Shown here: piece by piece, positions 4,756 through 9,190 of the stretch
Layout of the letters: each line of letters begins with the position of its first letter
Numbering within the stretch: the first letter of the stretch is position 1
NCBI GenBank assembly: GCA_964568345.1
Contig: CAZMPG010000040.1
Span: 1-9,190 of the forward strand
Source of the DNA: UBA12088 sp964568345
GTDB taxonomy: Bacteria; Patescibacteriota; Minisyncoccia; Phycocordibacterales; UBA12088
Reading direction: 5' to 3'
DNA: 9,190 bases
Translations under genes and position numbers: made by a program
Notes under the pieces: model-generated
Seen by the model: only the letters and a program-made list of their open reading frames with translations
What the model was told of the DNA's origin: nothing
The model's database searches: none

Positions 4756-5233
4756 ACGACTCCACTTTACGCGGCATCTGCACAAGGTAGAGCTCGGTGA
4801 GCTCCGCCCTTGCCTCGAGGCTCCCGCGGCTCGCCTCGCGCTCAAGGCCCGCGGTATACTCGTCGCAGGCCTCCGCCTCCTCGCCCCACTCCCCGCTCTG
4901 GAGGGAGTCTACGGCGCTCTGGAGCTTCCTCGAGGCGAGGTCGAGCGCGTCAAGCTCGTCCTCGGAGAGCGAGAAGAGGCTCGCACCTTTCTCGAGTACC
5001 GAATAACTCCCCATGAGGAGGAAGTCATCGGCTACTTCGCGGAAGGCCTCGTCCGCAAGGCGTGCGGGGAGGTTGCGTCTGGCGGGCGTGCCCCGTGCGG
5101 ACCGCTCCTTCGCGATTGCGCTCTGGAGCGCGCGGGCCGCGTCGATCTCCTCCACCGCTGCGTCCATGGACGCAGCGGTGTACCCCTCGTAGTGCATGCA
5201 CTTCGAGAACCAGCGGAATTTTGCGTAAAACAT
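4745..5233 (-). CDS. Hypothetical acidic helical protein, 162 aa
   Basis: No family recognised. The start is ATG 5231..5233, with AAGGGAGG about seven bases upstream; 14 further codons upstream run into the leader hairpin and were rejected. The N-terminus MFYAKFRWFSKCMHYEGYTAA could be a short beta segment. The rest is predicted helical and Glu/Ala-rich (ASMDAAVEEIDAARALQSAI, SEDELDALDLASRKLQSAVD, SLEARAELTELYL), with no signal peptide or membrane segment. It is probably a cytosolic helical-bundle protein; two cysteines show no metal motif. It is the first gene after a near-consensus promoter with a structured leader, which suggests substantial and controlled expression. The stop codon lies within a hairpin. 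Membership of one transcription unit with the 101-aa and 44-aa genes is inferred from strand and spacing. Confidence 0.8.
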   Translation of the reverse strand: MFYAKFRWFSKCMHYEGYTAASMDAAVEEIDAARALQSAIAKERSARGTPARRNLPARLADEAFREVADDFLLMGSYSVLEKGASLFSLSEDELDALDLASRKLQSAVDSLQSGEWGEEAEACDEYTAGLEREASRGSLEARAELTELYLVQMPRKVESWLS

Positions 5234-5251
5234 GGGGGCCCTCCCTTGGGC

Positions 5252-5302
5252 TGTGGTTGATGAACCGTTCGGCACGACATGCAGAATGGTTCATCAACCA
5301 CA
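5252..5302 (-). promoter_or_regulatory. 51-nt near-perfect leader hairpin of the 162-aa gene
   Basis: Arms 5252..5266 and 5288..5302 are a perfect 15-bp inverted repeat. The stem continues through one wobble and three more pairs, then a mismatch and GCA/TGC, leaving a 5-nt apical loop. It lies five bases upstream of the Shine-Dalgarno (AAGGGAGG) and just downstream of a boxA-like motif. No T run follows, so it is not a simple attenuator. A role in mRNA stability, protein binding or translational control is inferred. Confidence 0.75.
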
Positions 5303-5308
5303 CAAACA

Positions 5309-5321
5309 GTCAAAGAACAAC
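5309..5321 (-). promoter_or_regulatory. boxA-like motif in the transcribed leader
   Basis: Minus strand GTTGTTCTTTGAC closely resembles the boxA of rRNA leaders (TGTTCTTTGA in Gram-positive bacteria). It lies about 45 nt downstream of the predicted start site and directly before a long hairpin, in the order promoter, boxA, stem-loop. Antitermination is inferred. Confidence 0.5.
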
Positions 5322-5372
5322 GAAGCTCCACAGAAGCGCACGACATGCGTCACGGGCTTCTTGAGAAAGGGG

Positions 5373-5400
5373 AGTATACACGAATCATTTATTTTGTCAA
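5373..5400 (-). promoter_or_regulatory. Near-consensus sigma-70 type promoter of the 162-aa gene unit
   Basis: Minus strand TTGACA (5395..5400), a 16-bp spacer and TATACT (5373..5378), with TG two bases ahead of the -10. Transcription should start near 5366, giving a leader of about 133 nt. Spacer length and the GTGTATACTC core match the plus-strand promoter at 3750..3777. Confidence 0.85.
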
Positions 5401-5430
5401 GCATTTTTAGCACTCGATACGCAATGTACG

Positions 5431-5458
5431 AAAAAACACTCACAAATACTGTGTTTTC
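5431..5458 (-). terminator. Probable AT-rich terminator of the 525-aa gene
   Basis: Minus strand AAAACAC (5433..5439 with 5451..5457) forms a 7-bp stem with an 11-nt loop, then a T run ending at 5431. It lies 78 bp past the stop at 5536 and before the next minus promoter, where a terminator is expected. The stem is weak. Between it and the stop only a 5-bp hairpin (AGACA/TGTCT, near 5480) is seen. Confidence 0.4.
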
Positions 5459-5535
5459 CAACAATAATCACCCGCTGTCTTAAGCAGACAAGATAGTGTA
5501 TCTCGGTAGCGAGCACGACCAAACCTCACTCGATG

Positions 5536-7113
5536 CTATGCGTTTGCCGCGGGTGTCGCGGGAGTTGCAGGTTCTATGCGCTTGTCTCGTATCGTCATGA
5601 GCCGCACCTCCACCCGGTCGCCTCGGAGTTCCGCATCGCGCACTTCCTGTGCCGCTTTCGGATCGAGCGAGGAGCGTGCGTATGCCTCGAGTCCCGACAG
5701 TTTTTCCCAGTGGGTTCGGAGGTCGCCAACGTTTTTCGCATCGCGTGCTGCGCGGATGAGCATGCGCACCTCCGCGTCATCTGTTGGGCACAGGATAACC
5801 GGCCGCTTCCGTGGCGGGAGCGTGGTCGGGTCGTCTATCACCATAGCCGGGCCAAGACGCCATCCGAAGCGGATAGCCTCGAGGATTTTCTCCTCACTCG
5901 GTGCGTACCCCCTCGGTAGGATGACGTAACTGCCGGGGTTAGCGGTGAGGAGCTCAGACGTGGTTGCCGCTCCCGTTGCGGGCTCATATGGTGATTGTGT
6001 GCGTGTGCCGAGGTCTACATCCATGACCGAGCGGGGATTGTCGTAGAGGGCGGCGATGAGGCGCGCTTCCTCGAGTTCGCGCTCATGTTCCGACATTTGC
6101 GTGTGCTCAACTTTCGGCACGTGAAATCCGTTCATCATGTCGGTGCAGCACTGGAGGTAGGGTGCATCGACCTCATCAGGAACGTGCTTGTTGAGGAACG
6201 CTGCACAACGCTCTGCAGCATCAACGATACCCAATATACCGTCGTCCGAGCCCCCCCCTTCCGCGAGTGCTGCATCGAGGTAGTGCATGAGGATGCCGGT
6301 TAGGTATGCGCGCTTTGCGGGTATGCCGGTTTCGGTGAGCTGGAAGACGATCTCCTGGGTGAGGGCGTCGTACGACGCTGTATCCGCCGGGTCGAGCGTA
6401 TTGAGTGAGCGGACGAGTGTGTCAAACGCAAGTATCTGGAGGCGTCGCGAATGCTGCGCCACGGCCTCAGAGATACCGAACATTCGGAGCGTCTCTTCGG
6501 ATGGTGCATCGGATACGAGGTCGCCAAGGGTCGCAGCGAGTTCGCGCGTGTCTATGCTCCCCTCAACCCGCTTGTGCAGTAGCGATTCCACGTTTGCATA
6601 CACCGTTTCGAGCTCTTGGCGCACAGGCAGGTACTCCTCGTCGTGGAACATGCGCACATCGCTTGGTTGAGGAGTGTTGATCTGCACTTCCGGTGCCCGT
6701 GGTTGTGGGGTTGAGGGGGTCTCGACTACGGGAGCGGGGGTTTCGTGCCGTTCCTCAAGATCCTGTGAGGTATCCTGCTGTCCGTGTTGTATGCGGCGGA
6801 GACTCGATACCATACGGGAGTGTCGCTTGTTATAGACTCTCTCCTGCTTTTTGCTTGGAAACTTGTCGTGGCTTTTGTGCACGGTTCTGAAGGCTGCGAC
6901 GAGCTCCGTAGCGTTATACTCCACAATCCCCGTATCTTGGTTGGTGCGTTGGATACCCGGCAGGTCGGATGATGTACCGCGGAGCGCTGCCTCGATTTTA
7001 GCCGCAACCGTGCGTTCGTGGAGCCCACAGAGGCGTGCAAGGTCTGCACTTGATACGTACGCAGTAGGCACACCCTCACCTCGAATTGAAGACAGTGATC
7101 CTTCCGGATTCAT
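5536..7113 (-). CDS. Large hypothetical protein with an N-terminal helix-turn-helix
   Basis: 525 aa, cytosolic, no known family recognised. Residues 18-46 (AYVSSADLARLCG, then LHERTVAAKIEAALRG) read as a helix-turn-helix, and 79-107 are strongly basic (HKSHDKFPSKKQERVYNKR), so DNA or RNA binding is likely. Residues 124-150 form a Pro/Thr-rich linker. Residues 155-350 are largely helical, with an acidic surface and a CC pair (322-323). A compact alpha/beta C-terminal part follows (GSYVILPRGYAPSEEKILEAIRFGWRLG, about 394-421, and RPVILCPTDDAEVRMLIRAA), ending in Ala/Pro/Thr repeats. The ATG at 7113 has no Shine-Dalgarno, but an extended -10 lies about 52 bp upstream. The gene is monocistronic, with its own promoter and probable terminator. 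A regulator with a separate sensing or catalytic region is one possibility; the function is unknown. Confidence 0.8.
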   Translation of the reverse strand: MNPEGSLSSIRGEGVPTAYVSSADLARLCGLHERTVAAKIEAALRGTSSDLPGIQRTNQDTGIVEYNATELVAAFRTVHKSHDKFPSKKQERVYNKRHSRMVSSLRRIQHGQQDTSQDLEERHETPAPVVETPSTPQPRAPEVQINTPQPSDVRMFHDEEYLPVRQELETVYANVESLLHKRVEGSIDTRELAATLGDLVSDAPSEETLRMFGISEAVAQHSRRLQILAFDTLVRSLNTLDPADTASYDALTQEIVFQLTETGIPAKRAYLTGILMHYLDAALAEGGGSDDGILGIVDAAERCAAFLNKHVPDEVDAPYLQCCTDMMNGFHVPKVEHTQMSEHERELEEARLIAALYDNPRSVMDVDLGTRTQSPYEPATGAATTSELLTANPGSYVILPRGYAPSEEKILEAIRFGWRLGPAMVIDDPTTLPPRKRPVILCPTDDAEVRMLIRAARDAKNVGDLRTHWEKLSGLEAYARSSLDPKAAQEVRDAELRGDRVEVRLMTIRDKRIEPATPATPAANA

Positions 7114-7133
7114 ACATCATGTGATTACGAATA

Positions 7134-7173
7134 AACACCACAGCAAAACTATCGTGGTGTTGTCAGTATAGCA
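7134..7173 (-). promoter_or_regulatory. Extended -10 promoter with overlapping inverted repeat (putative operator)
   Basis: Minus strand TGCTATACT (7165..7173) is an extended -10 with no matching -35. The predicted start site near 7158 falls inside an 8-bp perfect inverted repeat, AACACCAC (7134..7141) and GTGGTGTT (7154..7161), with a 12-bp spacer. A dimer bound there would block initiation. The helix-turn-helix protein encoded just downstream is the obvious candidate autoregulator. The repeat could instead be an RNA hairpin in the leader. Confidence 0.5.
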
Positions 7174-7253
7174 CCATGTGTTTTTGGGCGGTACGTGGGG
7201 ATTGGTAACCATTCACCTTTTCCCAGCGCGCCATTTCGAATAACCGTTTCGCG

Positions 7254-7321
7254 TTGTCATCGCGAGCGTACGCGAAGCGATCCAAATCTGGTTTGCTTCT
7301 CCTGCGGGCTCGCAAAGACAA
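7254..7321. repeat. Imperfect palindromic intergenic repeat (REP/MITE-like)
   Basis: The 68-bp element starts TTGTCATCGCGAGCG and ends GGCTCGCAAAGACAA. Arms pair as TTGTC/GACAA, GCGAGC/GCTCGC, GAAGC/GCTTC and CCA/TGG around AATC, with small mismatches. The pattern resembles the dispersed GTCATTGCGAGCGAAGCGAAGCAATCC type repeats seen in many bacterial genomes. It lies in the gene-free stretch 7174..7440. Reading frames through it are just repeat sequence. Confidence 0.65.
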
Positions 7322-7334
7322 AAAACCGCCGACA

Positions 7335-7363
7335 TATTCACCCTCACAGGGAGAAGGTGAATA
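7335..7363. repeat. Second short palindrome in the gene-free stretch
   Basis: TATTCACC (7335..7342) and GGTGAATA (7356..7363) are perfect 8-bp arms, with an inner CCCT/AGGG partly alternative pairing. It resembles common TTCACCCT...AGGGTGAA intergenic repeats. Only repeats and the terminator at 7382..7411 were found between the promoter at 7134..7173 and the stop at 7441. Confidence 0.5.
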
Positions 7364-7381
7364 GATACGGGGATTGTGTAG

Positions 7382-7411
7382 AAAAAACGGCACGCGTGAT
7401 GCGTGCCGTTT
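7382..7411 (-). terminator. Rho-independent terminator of the 448-aa gene
   Basis: Perfect 11-bp stem (7385..7395 with 7401..7411) with a 5-nt loop. On the minus strand a run of six T (complement of 7382..7387) overlaps its end. It lies 30 bp past the stop codon at 7441. Confidence 0.88.
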
Positions 7412-7440
7412 CGATTAAGGCAGCGGTGCGGCCACCGCGC

Positions 7441-8787
7441 CTACCTGTTCTTGTTCCGCGCCGCAGCGAACCGCTCGCTCCAGTACGAGGGGTCCGACAG
7501 GTACTGCTCCGTGTATGCGCGCATGGTGAAGGAATCAACCATGTCCACGATACCCGGATACGTCTGCGGGAGGTTTTTCCGCATGTCCGGCTCCTCCAGG
7601 AGGAGCTCCGGGTTCCTCTTATACGAGGAAGTCTGAAGGTGGTACGGCTGTATGCCGACCGAGGTGCAGTACCGCTCCAGCATCTCGAGGAGATCGGAGA
7701 TATCCGTACCCACTCGATCGTTGCAGACGTGAAGGGGGACAGGGGTCACCTGCACCTCAGTCCGTACGACCAAATTATCACGGACCTTCTCGACGATACA
7801 GCGCACCTCCCCGGTCGTCCGCACGACGTGGTAGGTTCTGTCGGGTTTCGGCTTTACGAGTCTCCAGTCGTTGGAGGTACACCCTCCAAACAACCGGTCA
7901 TAGTAGTAGGTTGCGGTAAGCCGACACCTATCCTGCTCCAGCTCCTCCGCGAGCTGCTCAAAGGCGCCCTCACCCCACGAATCTACGGGCACACTCGTGG
8001 CAGTGAGGAATTTGCGCAGCTTGGCACGGTCGACCGTTTTGACCGTACTCTGGCGTGTTGCGCGTCCCGCGGCAATCCTCTCCAGCAGGTGTCTACTGGC
8101 GTCAGGGTTAACCCCCCACACCCCATCTTCACTGCTCAACTGCACCCCCAGGATCTGCCCATTTTCTGCATACTTCACCAGTGGTGGATTCACAAACCCA
8201 AACATACCACTGAACACGAATTCACCACCCTTCAGCAGGTATCGCGAGTAGAAGTTCGCGAGTAGATAAGTAAATGTTATCTCGTGGAGCATGTGGTGCC
8301 CCTTGTAGCCACTGCATGCAGGGCACAGTGACAATTCATTCCCGTGTTCCCCGAGGAATGCAAGGAGCCGTTGTCCGTACGCCACAGGGTCCGACTTCTC
8401 CGGGATCCTGTATTTCGGACATAAGGCGAAGCGCCTCGATACACCATCACTGTCCTGCTTCGAGTCGACCACGATATTTGTGGTGCCACGCAGGGCGAAG
8501 TCGGTGAAGAATTGGCAATCCTCCCGCAGGGCCACCTGCATCTGGTAGTGTAGTCTCGTGTTTCCACCGCCACATTCGACACTCGGGGCCTGCCACTCGG
8601 TAGCGGCGATATGGTCCTTCGTGAACCCCGTCTTCTCCTCGAGGAGCTTCATCGCATCCTCGTCCGTTGGGATTGTACCCAACTCGATTTCGCTCCAGAC
8701 GAGCCTGGGATCTTCATCCCGATAGACTCGAAACATTCCCCACCACACATCCACCACGAGGACGTTTCTAATGGTATCATCGGCCAT
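7441..8787 (-). CDS. Cysteine-rich hypothetical protein, 448 aa
   Basis: No family recognised. The start is ATG 8785..8787, with AAGGAGG four bases upstream; the 31 codons before it run through hairpin and leader sequence and were rejected. No signal peptide; probably cytosolic. The N-terminus NVLVVDVWWGMFRVYRD looks like a buried beta-hairpin. Ten cysteines are present. C155-P-A-C158, followed by GYKGHH (H164/H165), is the only clear candidate metal site (CxxC plus histidines); the others (C72, C91, C123, C288, C303, C330, C355, C374) are scattered. Mixed alpha/beta composition runs through the rest, and the C-terminus is helical and charged (DPSYWSERFAAARNKNR). The gene follows the 60-aa gene through a structured spacer and ends at a strong terminator. 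The CxxC suggests zinc binding, but there are no catalytic motifs I can name. Confidence 0.82.
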   Translation of the reverse strand: MADDTIRNVLVVDVWWGMFRVYRDEDPRLVWSEIELGTIPTDEDAMKLLEEKTGFTKDHIAATEWQAPSVECGGGNTRLHYQMQVALREDCQFFTDFALRGTTNIVVDSKQDSDGVSRRFALCPKYRIPEKSDPVAYGQRLLAFLGEHGNELSLCPACSGYKGHHMLHEITFTYLLANFYSRYLLKGGEFVFSGMFGFVNPPLVKYAENGQILGVQLSSEDGVWGVNPDASRHLLERIAAGRATRQSTVKTVDRAKLRKFLTATSVPVDSWGEGAFEQLAEELEQDRCRLTATYYYDRLFGGCTSNDWRLVKPKPDRTYHVVRTTGEVRCIVEKVRDNLVVRTEVQVTPVPLHVCNDRVGTDISDLLEMLERYCTSVGIQPYHLQTSSYKRNPELLLEEPDMRKNLPQTYPGIVDMVDSFTMRAYTEQYLSDPSYWSERFAAARNKNR

Positions 8788-8825
8788 ATTTCCTCCTTGC
8801 ACGAATGCTTGTTCAGCACCTGTGC

Positions 8826-8841
8826 GGTTTGTCAAAGAACC
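8826..8841 (-). promoter_or_regulatory. boxA-like motif before the 448-aa gene
   Basis: Minus strand GGTTCTTTGACAAACC, directly after the hairpin 8845..8885 and about 40 bases before the start codon at 8787. It matches the boxA core TTCTTTGA and copies 5309..5321. It is itself flanked by GGTT/AACC, so a 4-bp stem could present the motif in a loop. The TTGACA inside it has no -10 at the right distance, so it is not read as a -35. Confidence 0.45.
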
Positions 8842-8844
8842 TTT

Positions 8845-8885
8845 TCCTCTTTGAGTGCGCCACCAAGGTGACGCGCTCAAAAGGA
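8845..8885 (-). repeat. Structured intergenic RNA element, copy D
   Basis: Minus-strand outer helix TCCTTTTGAG / CTCAAAGAGGA with one bulged G; inner helix GCGTCACC / GGTGGCGC around TT, with one wobble and one mismatch. It is homologous to 4684..4729, with compensating differences in both helices. It is placed identically, between a short gene's stop and the next gene's leader. Confidence 0.7.
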
Positions 8886-8886
8886 G

Positions 8887-8906
8887 GCAGGATCCCCTGA
8901 TCCTGC
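8887..8906 (-). repeat. 8-bp, 4-nt-loop hairpin after the 60-aa gene
   Basis: GCAGGATC (8887..8894) and GATCCTGC (8899..8906) pair perfectly around a 4-nt loop, 7 bases past the stop at 8914..8916. It is the counterpart of hairpin 4728..4755, with a different stem sequence but the same size. No T run follows. Confidence 0.65.
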
Positions 8907-8913
8907 TCTACCC

Positions 8914-9096
8914 CTAGCTTTCCTGCGGGCGCCAGTCGGGGGTTATGTCAATCACCCACTCGTGGCGCGAGCTGCTGTAGCGGGCCTTGCCGCTCCCCAG
9001 CAGCTCCTCTCCCCTTGCCCACTCCCGTGTCCCTACCGGAGCACCGATGTCCTTGGGTACCTGTGGGGACAAATGTTCGTGCGGTTGATGCGGCAT
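8914..9096 (-). CDS. Hypothetical 60-aa protein
   Basis: No family recognised. ATG 9094..9096 was chosen because AGGTGA, complementary to the 16S 3' end, lies four bases upstream. An in-frame ATG 57 bp earlier has no such site. The protein starts MPHQPHEHLSPQVPKDIG, is rich in Pro, His and Arg, and ends in an aromatic, strand-like part (RYSSSRHEWVIDITPDW). It is soluble, with no metal motif beyond the clustered histidines H3, H6 and H8. It precedes the 448-aa gene on the same strand, separated by a structured spacer with a boxA-like motif, so the two are probably co-transcribed. The promoter was not identified; 9097..9190 holds only a TTGACA-like stretch at 9115..9120 with no -10 partner. Confidence 0.65.
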   Translation of the reverse strand: MPHQPHEHLSPQVPKDIGAPVGTREWARGEELLGSGKARYSSSRHEWVIDITPDWRPQES

Positions 9097-9190
9097 GTTA
9101 TCACCTATGTTGTTTGTCAAGTTTCCGTGGCGTATCCCACTACTGTCCAACAAAACTATCTAGAAAATAGGAAAAGACCCTGTAGGTAGG

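Noticed and set aside
7163..7393. Minus-strand 76-codon reading frame
   Set aside because: It translates palindromic repeats and part of a terminator, with no Shine-Dalgarno.
7195..8265. Long plus-strand reading frame of 356 codons
   Set aside because: It starts in repeat sequence, runs through a terminator and is antisense to the 448-aa gene, which has a proper start and terminator. Long antisense frames are common at this GC content.
9115..9120. TTGACA as a -35 for the 60-aa gene
   Set aside because: The only -10-like hexamer downstream (TAACAT) is 14 bp away and overlaps the start codon.
1..9190. CRISPR array, tRNA or rRNA genes, transposase or integrase
   Set aside because: No direct-repeat array, no cloverleaf or rRNA sequence recognised, and no reading frame with transposase or recombinase motifs.

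Overview
The window looks like a chromosomal segment of an uncultivated Candidate Phyla Radiation bacterium, most likely Parcubacteria. This is an inference from the TrmB-family regulator, the compact minus-strand clusters of short uncharacterised genes, the clear Shine-Dalgarno sites next to possibly leaderless genes, and the moderately high GC. No marker gene fixes the taxonomy. Only two genes have confident family assignments: a TrmB-type regulator (1824..2561, +) and the clamp-loader-like AAA+ ATPase RarA (2565..3692, -). They converge with 3 bp between stop codons.

Layout. (1) 33..1601: a minus-strand operon of three genes, two small unknowns and then a receiver-like protein with a DnaJ-type zinc-knuckle tail, closed by a strong terminator at 33..61. 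(2) 1602..1823: the divergent control region shared with the TrmB-family gene. (3) 1824..3692: trmB-like and rarA. (4) 3750..4091: a near-consensus plus-strand promoter, a 113-nt leader and a 64-aa membrane peptide that starts inside a 26-bp palindrome. (5) 4094..5400: a minus-strand unit with a near-consensus promoter, a boxA-like motif, a 51-nt leader hairpin, a 162-aa unknown, a structured spacer, a 101-aa secreted protein, a 44-aa basic protein recalling the ArfA C-terminal motif, and a run of three hairpins. (6) 5431..7173: a 525-aa helix-turn-helix protein with its own extended -10 and a putative operator at the start site. (7) 7174..7440: no gene; palindromic repeats and a terminator. 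(8) 7382..9096: a 60-aa unknown and a 448-aa cysteine-rich unknown on the minus strand, separated by another structured spacer.

The most unusual feature is the repeated minus-strand design between short genes: stop codon, a compact 8-bp hairpin with a 4-nt loop, a longer hairpin with shared outer helix (CTTTTGAG / CTCAAAGAG, one bulged G), a boxA-like GGTTCTTT(GACA) motif, then the next Shine-Dalgarno and ORF. Spacers 4684..4755 and 8826..8906 are clearly homologous. Their inner helices use G-T wobbles that pair only in minus-strand RNA, which argues for a transcribed RNA element. I infer antitermination or mRNA processing; no function is demonstrated.
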